From: a virus
DNA: 64,000 bases
Direction: 5' to 3' (one strand)
IMG/VR virus record: IMGVR_UViG_3300043467_001012
Span: 124,001 to 188,000 of that record
Shown: positions 54,501-63,051 of the stretch, one piece after another
How the letters are laid out: each line of letters opens with the position of its first letter
How positions within the stretch are numbered: position 1 is the first letter of the stretch
The notes under the pieces: model-generated
Seen by the model: only the letters and a program-made list of their open reading frames with translations
The model's database searches: none
Told to the model about the DNA's origin: nothing
Made by a program: the position numbers and the translations under genes

Positions 54501-57500
54501 TGCCATCAAGTTCAACTTGGTCCTCTGTGACCTACTACGGCGGATTTTTTGTAGCAGTAGCCAGTGGTGGTACTGCTGCCGCCTATTCTATAGATGGTGG
54601 TCAAACATGGGCAGCAGCAACCCTACCGTCCAGTGCCACTTGGACAGACGTAGCAGGTGGACTAATTGGATCTTCAACATATTTTGTTGCTATTTCCAGT
54701 GGCGGTACAGCAGCTGCCTATTCAGTGGACAACGGAGCCAGTTGGCTGGCCACAGGAGCATTACCTGCCAGTACCACTTGGTCATCGATCGCCTACGGCA
54801 ACAGTAGATTTTTTGCAGTTGCTACAGGAGGAACCATTGGAGCATTTAGCACCAACGGAAACACATGGACAGCTTCTGTGTTACCTGCATCCGCAAATTG
54901 GAACAGTGTGACATTTGGCGATGACTCGTTTGTTGCAGTTGCCAGCGGCAGCACATCCGCACTGACCAGCTTCACTGGTGAAACTGGCAGTTTTACATCA
55001 CAAGTAACAACCTCTGCTGCTACCTGGGAAGAAATTGCATTTGGATCTTACACAGGACTTGGTAAGTTTGCGGTTGTTGGCAACAGTAACAGTGCCATGG
55101 ACATTGTGTTGACCAGCGCCAACCACCAAATTGCCACAGGACCACACGTGGTCACTCAAGTTCCCAGTCTAACCAGTATTAGATATCCTGCAAGAACCAC
55201 AGGAGCAATCAATACCTCCGTGGCTGGCCTTACTGGATTTGTTTATGCAAGACCGGACAGTTTCTTTACTCATAGACCATTTGATGGTGGAGTGCAACTA
55301 GGAACCGGCGGCCCCAGTCACGGTGCGCAAGCCATACGTCAGAGCAAGAAATACATTCGTTACCAATCTGGTAAAGGCATGATGTATACCACAGGTGGCC
55401 TATTTGCACCTAGTTACAATTTATCATCAGCCACTGCGGTTTCTCCTGAAGTAAACAGTTTTATCACATTTACCTGTGATGATACAGATCACGGATTGCA
55501 ACCTGGAGCTGAAATCGAAATAATTGGCTGTGTATCATTTGAATACAATGGCGACTATGTGGTAGAAAGTATTGTTGATGCTAGAAGTTTTAGAGTGAGA
55601 TCCAACGCTTATCTGTCAACTCTGTCTGCACAGTTGGGCACCGACTGCAAGGTTTTGTTGAAACGCTGGGCAGGCGCCACTGTGCGCATAGGTGCATTTG
55701 ACGAACAAAATGGTATATTTTATCAATATGATGGTCAAGAAATGGCAGTGGTTAGACGAAGCAGTACTAACCAGCTCAGCGGTACATCCAGCATCACAGT
55801 GGACAGTAATCTAGTCACCGGCAGCGGCACACGTTTTCAAGATCAGTTGAAAGTGGGGGACAAAATAGTTATAAGAGGTATGAGTCATATCGTATCAGGT
55901 ATCACCAGCCAAACTTCTATGACAATGACTCCAGATTGGCGAGGCGCCAATTCAGTCACAGGCGCTAGAATATGTATCACAGAAGAATTGTATATTCCAC
56001 AAAGTGATTGGAACGTTGATACTCTTGACGGTAACGGGCCTAGTGGATACACCCTGCTGCCATGGCGCATGCAGATGTTGGGCATGCAGTATACCTGGTA
56101 TGCTGCCGGATTCATTGAGTTCATGATGCGTGGAGCAGACGGTAAATTTGTATTCCTACACAGAATTAGAAATTCCAATACCAATACAGAAGCTTATATG
56201 CGTACAGCCAACTTGCCTGTGCGATATGAAGTTGAAAACAGATCAGCAGTGAATAAACTGGCACTGGCTCTTGGCAGTGGAGACAATAGTCTCACACTTA
56301 CAGATGCCTATAGATTTCCAAGTACTGGAATCTTGTACATCGGCAACGAATTGATCAGCTACTCTGGAAAATCAGGAAGAACACTCACAGGATTGTCCAG
56401 AGCTGCATCATTTACTGCATTCACTGCAGGACAAAATAGAACTTTCACAGCTGGTGTTACAGCATCACATGCTGCGGGAGCAGGAGTTTCATTGATCAGC
56501 TGCACCTGTAGCCCCACAATCAGTCACTGGGGATCAGCACTATTAACAGACGGTTTGTTTGATTCTGACAGGGGATATTTGTTTAACTATGCGGTAACCG
56601 GATTGTCAGTAACTACAACAAGACAAACTGCTTTTATGTTGAGATTGGCTCCGAGCGTGTCAAACGCCATTGTTGGCGACCTCGGTGAACGAGATCTACT
56701 AAACAGAGCGCAGTTGTTGTTGAACGCTATCACATTAACAGCAGACACAGGAAGCGGTGCAATCGTTGTTGAAGGAGTTTTGAATCCTAGAAACTATCCT
56801 GCTAGTCCCAGCAATGTGACTTTCACGGGCTTGTCAAGTGCTGCCGCTGGCGGACAGCCAAGTTTTGCTCAGGTGGCACTGGGAGGATCTATCAACTGGG
56901 GTGGTGTACCTAGCTCAACAACCACTGCCACGGTGCAGGGAGCATTGACCACCACTATCACAGCTAGAGGTTTTGCCACAGTCACACAGACCGTGACTGC
57001 TATAGCACTGCCTACCGGCATAGATATTTCAGGACTTGCAGTCAGCAGTGCTAGAACTGATTTTTATATTTTAAACAGTGCTTACGATTTGATCACAGCA
57101 ACTCCTTTGAGAGTTGGTGATGGTGTTTTCCTAACTAGTAGAGTAACCGGCGGACAGACCATTGCCAGTATAACCAGAGCCTATCTAGGCACTGCCTATA
57201 CAAGAATTGTAATGACAGCGGTGGCCAATTCCAGCAGTCCTGTAAATACCAATCAAACCATAACCATAACCAACAGTATTTCTGTTAGCTATTCTAGGGC
57301 GTTTTTGGCGGGAAGAACAGATTTCTTGATAACAAATACCGATGCAACCACTTCTAATGTGACGGCAGGCGACTCACTGAGTGCTACAACATATGTGATC
57401 GGCGGCCAAACTGCAAGTAGTGTGACTTCATCCTATGCCACAGTGGCTGGTGTAGCTTATACAAGAATCATAATGAACACCGCTGCCAACGCCTCTATTG

Positions 57501-58006
57501 GTGCTAACACCAACGTGTCAACCACAGTCACTGCTTCAGGCACCACAGCATCATATTCAGGCACAAACTTTTTGTTCTTTACCAACGCTACCTGGAATTC
57601 ATCTGGTGCTAGTGTGAGCACACGAGTGGCCACATCATTTACTCAATTTTCAGCGGGAACATCTGTATCTGCTGTGGCTACACGTAGACTGGGTGCTACC
57701 ACAGTGGTTAGAGCTTCGTTCACACAGAACTTGAACACTGCTGTGGCAGCAGCAGCCACAGTGACATTCCAGTTTGGAGATCCGCAGTTTGCGCTGCCAG
57801 GTGAACAGGTGTTTTCATTCGTGGCAAATCCAGGTAATACCACAAGTTTAGATTTATTAGAATTGAAAGAGTTGACCACAACAGCAATTGGTGGACGAGG
57901 TGCGTTCCCCAATGGACCAGATGTGCTGGCCATCAATGTCTATAAGGTATCGGGTACAGCAACTCCTGCTTCAATTATTCTGCGTTGGGGTGAAGCTCAG
58001 GCATAA
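51545..58006 (+). CDS. giant tail adhesin/fibre protein, third member
   Basis: A 2153-residue protein. It starts with one copy of the helical module seen in the other giants (NKAFLQAQVVAFINYNITNN, then KCTRDVGFFIDAVAHDLRYG). The middle is a Ser/Thr/Gly-rich beta region with repeated Y-x-[VIA]-G-D-x-[IVL] and G-G-T-x-[SG]-x-N-D segments. Residues about 900-1180 are Asp-box-like propeller repeats (AAYSTNAGVSWSAATLPSSS, AAYSIDGGQTWAAATLPSSA). Then GGVQLGTGGPSHGAQAIRQS and KYIRYQSGKGMMYTTGGLFA. It has no CBM5/12-like repeats. It has an AAGGA site. The C terminus overlaps the convergent gene by 32 bases. Probable receptor-binding protein. Confidence 0.75.
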   Translation: MAKKQIKQYVFEPGISKDASLYPKAVALLLANKAFLQAQVVAFINYNITNNIAPYVGYTFASAKCTRDVGFFIDAVAHDLRYGGNVNSRQIAEYFWIDGEPMIRGDVTPETTGQAYLASVINDYIFTNTTVSPSYSNASVQTKYIGQNAEAGASSRNTSLWNIFTTVITNGVDSVPAKVTGVSSIKLLGNYTSSELLLITNTANNEILYNFADSAFPVTLVQKQGRSSGDGKLLSDLDFPSWWQTSDAITTLYLAKDTSTASATDDIQIFVENESQTIRPWDFGTDAIERMRVAAPQAMLDADFEYGLQPTKWQAIGLMRGYPSLFEIPGTDLTVSAMTTDASVNTGNFGSSLITVTTSGSHGFSIQQPITVKGLNAAVSGFARAEGSFLIYSVPNSVTFTYYASARVGSSDGQSLFTSFVQIRQAGFYTGASIGQPTFSVFSNGSNNSITSVFSTPSGSFNIAFNGTSPTPGSPISGSPNIAAATSVSGVVGASTVTANAKFTTLITDTELSLVDLTGVQQAMAIDNGSGSAIFINSLSGNLLNLSGACGQVYIGANATNTAVSGTNINGIGTNAHFDVSRSGTSYTVTDALDSSSNGENYAVGDSIIILGSVLGGTDGVNDVIISVTAVDSGGAITNFSFAGTAISGGATYNNQNSSSTTSIAGGGAQLSVARTGGTGAYAIALSAGGADYLAGDTVTWAGTLFGGTSPANDIVIQVDGVTAGAIVDFQIVGTPVGASGDASYPGETAANIPVSGSGATFTIIRTDGVYSIVSPIVVPTGLGYAIGNRILISGANLDGAAGVNDCTVQVTNVNGTGEILSATTTGTPFAGSPITIYPTLSISEATTGIIGSGTVLNVGAIATVQVDFATNHGLVPGTTILTSISSLPAPDFTATARTLPSSGSWSGVAFAGSTFVAVLPATQTSARSIDGSSWASGGNLPSSATWTSVAAGVVASTTYFVAVASGGTAAAYSTNAGVSWSAATLPSSSTWSSVTYYGGFFVAVASGGTAAAYSIDGGQTWAAATLPSSATWTDVAGGLIGSSTYFVAISSGGTAAAYSVDNGASWLATGALPASTTWSSIAYGNSRFFAVATGGTIGAFSTNGNTWTASVLPASANWNSVTFGDDSFVAVASGSTSALTSFTGETGSFTSQVTTSAATWEEIAFGSYTGLGKFAVVGNSNSAMDIVLTSANHQIATGPHVVTQVPSLTSIRYPARTTGAINTSVAGLTGFVYARPDSFFTHRPFDGGVQLGTGGPSHGAQAIRQSKKYIRYQSGKGMMYTTGGLFAPSYNLSSATAVSPEVNSFITFTCDDTDHGLQPGAEIEIIGCVSFEYNGDYVVESIVDARSFRVRSNAYLSTLSAQLGTDCKVLLKRWAGATVRIGAFDEQNGIFYQYDGQEMAVVRRSSTNQLSGTSSITVDSNLVTGSGTRFQDQLKVGDKIVIRGMSHIVSGITSQTSMTMTPDWRGANSVTGARICITEELYIPQSDWNVDTLDGNGPSGYTLLPWRMQMLGMQYTWYAAGFIEFMMRGADGKFVFLHRIRNSNTNTEAYMRTANLPVRYEVENRSAVNKLALALGSGDNSLTLTDAYRFPSTGILYIGNELISYSGKSGRTLTGLSRAASFTAFTAGQNRTFTAGVTASHAAGAGVSLISCTCSPTISHWGSALLTDGLFDSDRGYLFNYAVTGLSVTTTRQTAFMLRLAPSVSNAIVGDLGERDLLNRAQLLLNAITLTADTGSGAIVVEGVLNPRNYPASPSNVTFTGLSSAAAGGQPSFAQVALGGSINWGGVPSSTTTATVQGALTTTITARGFATVTQTVTAIALPTGIDISGLAVSSARTDFYILNSAYDLITATPLRVGDGVFLTSRVTGGQTIASITRAYLGTAYTRIVMTAVANSSSPVNTNQTITITNSISVSYSRAFLAGRTDFLITNTDATTSNVTAGDSLSATTYVIGGQTASSVTSSYATVAGVAYTRIIMNTAANASIGANTNVSTTVTASGTTASYSGTNFLFFTNATWNSSGASVSTRVATSFTQFSAGTSVSAVATRRLGATTVVRASFTQNLNTAVAAAATVTFQFGDPQFALPGEQVFSFVANPGNTTSLDLLELKELTTTAIGGRGAFPNGPDVLAINVYKVSGTATPASIILRWGEAQA

Positions 58007-58277
58007 TTGGCGTTGATCGATAGTTGGCAAGTTTCTGTTCTAACTGAGATTTGATTTTTATCAATTCTTGTCTTAGTTCAGAAACTTCAGAATTTATTTT
58101 GCCGTTAATGAACATCTGTTCATGGCATCGATCAATGTAGATCACTGTGTTCTTGAACTCTGCAAGCAGCTTGTTCAACTCATCTTGTTTTTCAGTATCC
58201 GAAATGTCCGTGATCTTTTTTTGAAAATTAGAATAATCTTCTTTGAAACGTTGACTATTTTGTATTTTTAGCATCAT
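57975..58277 (-). CDS. small coiled-coil protein, function unknown
   Basis: A 100-residue protein (MMLKIQNSQRFKEDYSNFQK ... QKLANYRSTPIMPELHPNAE). A long charged helix (residues 5-90) predicts a coiled coil. The start overlaps the Nudix-like gene by 23 bases and the end overlaps the giant fibre gene by 32 bases tail-to-tail. It is last in the minus-strand operon gp14-gp15-Nudix-like-this gene. Function not recognised. Confidence 0.6.
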   Translation of the reverse strand: MMLKIQNSQRFKEDYSNFQKKITDISDTEKQDELNKLLAEFKNTVIYIDRCHEQMFINGKINSEVSELRQELIKIKSQLEQKLANYRSTPIMPELHPNAE

Positions 58278-58647
58278 TTTCTAGTACCAGTATAGTGTCA
58301 ATTTTAGCTCTAATCAGCTGATTGTTCAATGTGGTCTTTAATCCACCATGTAGATTCTTAGGAAGACAATCCACGTTTGCCCAACAGATTGTGTCACTTG
58401 CATCCGTTAAGAATTCTAGATCAGTTAGACACACATATGTACCGTATTCAAATCCTCGATCTTCAGAAAGATACAGTTCAATAGGCAGTATCCTACCAAC
58501 AGCATATCTAGACATCAGCTGCTCAGCATCTTCCAGCAATGTTGAATTTCTAGGAAATGTAGGCACAGTCCATTTTTGATCTTCAAGAATCAATAGAATT
58601 CTGCTAGTGTTTTTGGCAAGGAAAAGCAGTCCGGCACGTTGTTGCAT
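58255..58647 (-). CDS. Nudix-fold-like protein with degenerate Nudix box
   Basis: A 130-residue protein. The N terminus, MQQRAGLLFLAKNTSRILLI followed by LEDQKWTVPTFPRNSTLLED, looks like the first strands of a Nudix domain (A-G-x-[LI]-x-x-x-x-x-x-x-x-L-L[IV]-x ... W-x-[VL]-P). The expected box G-x5-E-x7-R-E-U-x-E-E is not there: A-E-Q-L-M-S-R-Y occurs in its place, so hydrolysis is doubtful. Similar proteins occur by gp14/gp15 in T4-like phages as I recall. It lies seven bases after gp15. Confidence 0.55.
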   Translation of the reverse strand: MQQRAGLLFLAKNTSRILLILEDQKWTVPTFPRNSTLLEDAEQLMSRYAVGRILPIELYLSEDRGFEYGTYVCLTDLEFLTDASDTICWANVDCLPKNLHGGLKTTLNNQLIRAKIDTILVLENDAKNTK

Positions 58648-58654
58648 CTTGTAC

Positions 58655-60295
58655 TTATACAGGATCTAGATCAAACCTCCAGTATCCTGATGCATACTCT
58701 CCTTCGAAACTCTTCATCCATTGACCATCACTGCCCCAACGATACTGTACCCCAGTTTTTAAATTTTGGAACAGTAGACTGATCTTGTCAAATTTATCAT
58801 TGTTTTCTGGAATATCAGTGTTTTCAATCTGAGTAATATTGGCATTGGCCTTGTAGGCAACTCCATCATAGATCACAATCTGATTCACGGTATAGGCTAC
58901 AAGAGCCGCAGTAGAAGGGCTAGGAGTAGATACCATCCATTCTGGCATAAGGTTAACCCAAGCTGCACCGCTCCATTCAATGATAGAATTGGCTATAATT
59001 ACAGGATCGCTACCGTTGAGATTTTTCCAACCATCCGGACCATCGTAGTTGAATGTGGGATTGAATGGAGGTGTATCGACCTGTGTGCCCACGTTTGAAC
59101 TGTTGTTAACGTCTTCTAACACCAAATATCGTGTGCCTGCTACCAATGGTTGGTCCGCAGTTTCTTTGTTGGGACGTTTGGGATTAAACTTGTAGGGATC
59201 TACTATGGCATCTATAGTGGTTCTACCACTGGGGTACACTGAACTCACTACTACTGTATTGGAAGGCTTGTCCTCTAGATTGACCAGCAGTAGAGTGGGG
59301 TCAATCTCGTTGACCACAAACGTGCCGCCCAGTTCATTACCATCTGCCTGTAAGAAAAATATTTTGCTGATACCATTGATATAACCACCATACAGCGCAA
59401 TAATGGCATTCCAATCAATTGGATCACCGGTTTTTGTTGGTGGCTCAAGTCCGTTAGCCAGCAAGGCTTCATTTGGCGCCACGATGGATACATCATAATC
59501 ATTGGCTTGATTGTTGTTGCTTTTCAACAGTAAAATTCTAAAATTGGCCTGTGTGTTAGGAGTGCGAACGAGACTGGGTGATCCTGCATAGATCAAATCA
59601 TCCAACGACAGAATATCACCAGTATCACCAAACACATTTGCAACGATATTTCTCACCACGCCCAACTTCTTAACCTTGGTAGGCGGACTGATATAGATAG
59701 GCATTTTAAATTCTATGCTGCAAATGTCTATGTCACTGTCTGCGCCTTGAGGGATAGTACGTGAACTAAAGTTCAATGTGGCTAGATCGATCACACTTAG
59801 ACTGGTCCAGTCAATGTAGTTGTCTGTGGTTTGTATTTCCAAGCTGGGATTGAACAGCACCAAAATCTGTTCCATTAGTTGTAGCTTTTGATCAGTGTTT
59901 GAAGTCCATATATCCGCTTTCATTGACAGTTTGAAAGGAGTAGGCATGAGTCTTTCCACTGTGTACCCTGCTCCTTGATAATTTTTATAGTTAATTTCAC
60001 CGTCAACACTGTCATAGGCACGTTCACTGATGTTGAGCTTGCTGACAAAACTAGCATCAGCCAGCCTAGAAGTGTCTAACTCAAGTCCTGAAATATAACA
60101 GGCAATTTTTGGCACTGTGGACATCTTGTTTTCGCTGTTGTCTTTAATTATACTGGCCACTTGTCTAGTAAGATCGCCATACATCACAGGCACATGGCGC
60201 AGAGTGTCGTCACCAGCCTTGTATTTAAATCCTATGAACACACGCATGAACTGTGTGACATATCGTCTTATCTGCCCGTCATAAAAATAGTCCAT
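58655..60295 (-). CDS. gp15: tail sheath stabiliser gp15
   Basis: A 546-residue protein. It begins MDYFYDGQIRRYVTQFMRVF and contains FVSKLNISERAYD, YTVERLMPTPFKLSMKADIW, TSNTDQKLQLMEQILVLFNP, SLEIQTTDNYIDWTSLSVID and SSRTIPQGADSDIDICSIEF: all hallmarks of gp15 in T4-like phages. Gp15 completes the tail at its head-proximal end and connects to the neck. T4 gp15 is 272 residues; here the C-terminal 250 residues (from about 250, including FNPTFNYDGPDGWKNLNGSD) form an extension of unknown role. The ATG overlaps the gp14 stop (TAATG). Confidence 0.9.
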   Translation of the reverse strand: MDYFYDGQIRRYVTQFMRVFIGFKYKAGDDTLRHVPVMYGDLTRQVASIIKDNSENKMSTVPKIACYISGLELDTSRLADASFVSKLNISERAYDSVDGEINYKNYQGAGYTVERLMPTPFKLSMKADIWTSNTDQKLQLMEQILVLFNPSLEIQTTDNYIDWTSLSVIDLATLNFSSRTIPQGADSDIDICSIEFKMPIYISPPTKVKKLGVVRNIVANVFGDTGDILSLDDLIYAGSPSLVRTPNTQANFRILLLKSNNNQANDYDVSIVAPNEALLANGLEPPTKTGDPIDWNAIIALYGGYINGISKIFFLQADGNELGGTFVVNEIDPTLLLVNLEDKPSNTVVVSSVYPSGRTTIDAIVDPYKFNPKRPNKETADQPLVAGTRYLVLEDVNNSSNVGTQVDTPPFNPTFNYDGPDGWKNLNGSDPVIIANSIIEWSGAAWVNLMPEWMVSTPSPSTAALVAYTVNQIVIYDGVAYKANANITQIENTDIPENNDKFDKISLLFQNLKTGVQYRWGSDGQWMKSFEGEYASGYWRFDLDPV

Positions 60296-61560
60296 TACTC
60301 GTCCGCCTTGGGTCTAAGAGCCTTGCTGAGGCTTTGTTTTTCTTTGATTGTTTTACCGTTCAACACAGCCTCTGCATTGTTATTGATAAAACTGGTTTTG
60401 TGTGTGAGTCGCACATCCTTGTCAAGGAACACATCATTAGGAGACCCACCCGCTGCCACATCTTCGGCGCCCATGTTGCTCATGGTCATTCTAGTGACAT
60501 CTTCTACTTTTACCCAACGTGTGCCGTTGTATCGAAATAGACGCTTGGGTAAAAAATCGTTGCGTAGACAAAATTGACCGACGCTTGGCTGCAGAGGAAA
60601 ACTAATGCCAGCTGAAAATGGAGCGCCGTTGGGAGGTACACCATCTCCGTCGCCAGTTCCTGGGCCATCATATTCCGGACTTTGATATATGGTGCTGGCT
60701 GTGTTGCCAACATATATTGGATCGTTATTTTGGTCGAACAACGGATTGCCTTCGGCATCGGTGGCCTGTGTTTGGAAACTGGCCAATGACGTGGTCAAAG
60801 ATGCATCAACTAATTCTACCTTACCGTCTGAATCTTTCTGAATCATGTAATGGCGAGTCGTATCGTAGCCACTCTTGGGCGCATCAGATTCTGCTTGATT
60901 CAGCACTGCCTGAGTGATCTGCATTTCCTTTTCATAGGTGCTCATGATATCACGCAGTGATTGATCGCTACCTTCTCCAGCTGCTCCATCTAGAATTTCT
61001 TTGAATTCTTGACTGTCTACCAACGGCTTGCACTTGGCACGATATAAATGCGGGTACCAAGTCACAGAAAATCCTTCGGCTGCTCGGTTAACTTCTTCTA
61101 CCACAAAGAAACGCTTCAAGGCAAATTGAAAATCATTCAGCGCATACTCGTCTTTGAGATGCGGAAGTTCTATAACATCGCCGGATATTATTTTTCTACC
61201 TAGTTTCTCCACAGTGTCATTGATATGAAATGTAATAAAAATTGTGTCATTTTGTAGGAATAAACCAAATTGACTGAGGTTGAAATCTATGTCCTGCAGA
61301 CTATATACCCCTCGCAATTGATAAATGTCAGTGTCGTATTTACGATCTCTATTTTCTAAAAATAACAGATCCTGTATGTTACTGACACTGTTGCCTACAT
61401 AATTAGGTGTAGTATCTGTGGTTTCTGTACTGCTTCCAGGGCCGATGTACTTGTGAACCAGCACGTCGGTGCCGCCCACTTGAAACATTTCCCAGGCAGT
61501 TTTATCAATGAATTTATAATCGTTGCCTTTTTCGGGCCGATATAGTGAGAGTCTTGGCAT
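60295..61560 (-). CDS. gp14: neck protein gp14
   Basis: A 422-residue protein starting MPRLSLYRPEKGNDYKFIDK. Key segments are FLENRDRKYDTDIYQLRGVY, DIDFNLSQFGLFLQNDTIFI, GRKIISGDVIELPHLKDEYA and VNRAAEGFSVTWYPHLYRAK, typical of gp14. It forms part of the neck that caps the filled head and joins the tail. I chose the ATG at 61560 since the predicted late transcript starts at 61562; an ATG at 61566 would add two residues. T4 gp14 is 256 residues, so this is longer. It is transcribed away from gp13, whereas T4 13-14-15 run together. Confidence 0.9.
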   Translation of the reverse strand: MPRLSLYRPEKGNDYKFIDKTAWEMFQVGGTDVLVHKYIGPGSSTETTDTTPNYVGNSVSNIQDLLFLENRDRKYDTDIYQLRGVYSLQDIDFNLSQFGLFLQNDTIFITFHINDTVEKLGRKIISGDVIELPHLKDEYALNDFQFALKRFFVVEEVNRAAEGFSVTWYPHLYRAKCKPLVDSQEFKEILDGAAGEGSDQSLRDIMSTYEKEMQITQAVLNQAESDAPKSGYDTTRHYMIQKDSDGKVELVDASLTTSLASFQTQATDAEGNPLFDQNNDPIYVGNTASTIYQSPEYDGPGTGDGDGVPPNGAPFSAGISFPLQPSVGQFCLRNDFLPKRLFRYNGTRWVKVEDVTRMTMSNMGAEDVAAGGSPNDVFLDKDVRLTHKTSFINNNAEAVLNGKTIKEKQSLSKALRPKADE

Positions 61561-61567
61561 AGTCATA

Positions 61568-61575
61568 TATTTATA
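61568..61575 (-). promoter_or_regulatory. late promoter TATAAATA for gp14-gp15
   Basis: A perfect octamer on the minus strand. With T4 spacing transcription starts near 61562, two bases before the gp14 ATG at 61560. It overlaps the plus-strand octamer for gp13. Confidence 0.65.
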
Positions 61576-61579
61576 AATA
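61572..61579 (+). promoter_or_regulatory. late promoter TATAAATA for gp13
   Basis: A perfect octamer ending six bases before the A of the gp13 ATG. With T4 spacing the first base of the mRNA is that A. The two octamers form the palindrome TATTTATAAATA. Confidence 0.65.
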
Positions 61580-61584
61580 ACAGT

Positions 61585-62343
61585 ATGAGCCAAATTGATC
61601 AATCCAAACAAGGTGTTTACGACTACTGCAAAGCTATGCTGGGCGACGGCATGATCGATGTAGAACTAGACCCTATACATTATGAAACTGCCCTAAGTCG
61701 CAGTTTGGGCGTTTTCCGCCAACGTTCAGATAATGCTGTAGAAGAAAGTTATATGTTTTTGACATTACAAGAAAATCAAAATGACTATATTCTACCCAAA
61801 GAAGTGCAACAGGTTCGACAAATCTTTCGCCGGAGCATTGGATCACGCACCGGCAACGGATCAGGCGGTACAGTATTTGAACCGTTTAACTTGGCTTACA
61901 CAAACACCTATTTGTTAAGTTCTACTAACATGGGTGGCTTGCTAACCTATGAATTGTTTAGTCAGTATCAAGAACTAGTAGGTAAAATGTTCGGATCGTT
62001 TATTAATTTTAATTGGCATCCACAAAGTCGCAAGTTAACTATTCTACAACGTCCTCGTGGATTTGAAGAAATTATGATTCAGGTGTATAATACCAAACCA
62101 GATTTTGCTATCATTGACGATACTTATGCAGGACAGTGGATCAAAGATTACACATTAGCTAACTGTAAAATGATGCTAGGTCAGGCACGTGAAAAGTTTG
62201 CTCAAATTGCAGGACCTGGAGGTGGATCAAGCCTTAACGGTGCAGCAATGAAATCAGAAGCCACTGCTGATCTAGAAAGACTAACCAAAGAACTAGAAAC
62301 TCTAGTATCTGGCGGATCTGGGTACACATTTATCATAGGCTAA
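61585..62343 (+). CDS. gp13: neck protein gp13
   Basis: A 252-residue protein. It has IDVELDPIHYETALSRSLGV, FRQRSDNAVEESYMFLTLQE, TYELFSQYQELVGKMFGSFI and FNWHPQSRKLTILQRPRGFE, characteristic of gp13 in T4-like marine phages. Gp13 with gp14 seals the portal after packaging. T4 gp13 is 309 residues. There is no Shine-Dalgarno sequence and the late promoter is so close that a leaderless mRNA is predicted. It is divergent from gp14. Confidence 0.88.
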   Translation: MSQIDQSKQGVYDYCKAMLGDGMIDVELDPIHYETALSRSLGVFRQRSDNAVEESYMFLTLQENQNDYILPKEVQQVRQIFRRSIGSRTGNGSGGTVFEPFNLAYTNTYLLSSTNMGGLLTYELFSQYQELVGKMFGSFINFNWHPQSRKLTILQRPRGFEEIMIQVYNTKPDFAIIDDTYAGQWIKDYTLANCKMMLGQAREKFAQIAGPGGGSSLNGAAMKSEATADLERLTKELETLVSGGSGYTFIIG

Positions 62344-62347
62344 TGTC

Positions 62348-62376
62348 TTGACCTTGTGCTAATTCTATAGTATAAT
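62348..62376 (+). promoter_or_regulatory. strong sigma-70-like promoter before dNMP kinase
   Basis: TTGACC at 62348-62353 and a perfect TATAAT at 62371-62376, spacing 17 bases. A TAGGAG ribosome site follows. It is the best sigma-70 match noticed in the window and implies early expression. Confidence 0.8.
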
Positions 62377-62394
62377 TGCTTATAGGAGACAATT

Positions 62395-63051
62395 ATGATT
62401 ATTGGAATTTGCGGGTTTATCGGTTCAGGCAAGGACACAGTGGCTGACTATCTAGTCAACTTCCACGAATTTAGACGAGAATCATTTGCCAGCACACTTA
62501 AAGATGCTGTTGCCGCAGTGTTCGGGTGGGATCGTACCATGCTAGAAGGTCGTACTAAACAGGCTCGAGAGTGGCGTGAACAAGTAGACCCGTGGTGGGC
62601 AGAACGTTTAGATATGCCAACGCTAACTCCACGCTGGGTATTACAATACTGGGGTACTGAAGTTTGCCGCAAAGCCTTTCATGACGATATCTGGATTGCC
62701 TCCCTAGAAAATAAAATTCGAAATTCACGAGACCATGTGGTTATTTCAGATTGCCGCTTCCCTAACGAAATACAGGCCATAAAAAATGCAGGCGGCAAGA
62801 TCTATTGGGTACAACGTGGTGATCTACCAGAATGGTATGATGATGCTGTGTTGGCTAACAGTGGTAGCAATGTAGGATTAAACAGCATGAAGATGAAAAA
62901 AATTCATGCTAGTGAGTGGGCGTGGATCGGTTGTGAATTTGACGCTGTTCTTGACAACAACGGATCGATAGACGAACTATACAATAGATCAGAAAGCCTA
63001 GTAATCGGCGACAAGATCTCCCTGCCGCCAGATAATACCGTCCTTGCTTAA
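62395..63051 (+). CDS. gp1: deoxynucleoside monophosphate kinase (T4 gp1-like)
   Basis: A 218-residue kinase. The P-loop is GFIGSGKDT (residues 7-15); later HVVISDCRFPNEIQAIKNAG holds the Walker B-like strand and YWVQRG the next strand, as in T4 gene 1 dNMP kinase. The W-rich middle (REQVDPWWAERLDMPTLTPR) and RWVLQYWGTEVCR are typical of this family. It converts dNMPs to dNDPs for phage DNA synthesis. It has its own sigma-70-like promoter among virion genes and overlaps an opposing HNH-like gene by 54 bases at its 3' end. Confidence 0.88.
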   Translation: MIIGICGFIGSGKDTVADYLVNFHEFRRESFASTLKDAVAAVFGWDRTMLEGRTKQAREWREQVDPWWAERLDMPTLTPRWVLQYWGTEVCRKAFHDDIWIASLENKIRNSRDHVVISDCRFPNEIQAIKNAGGKIYWVQRGDLPEWYDDAVLANSGSNVGLNSMKMKKIHASEWAWIGCEFDAVLDNNGSIDELYNRSESLVIGDKISLPPDNTVLA

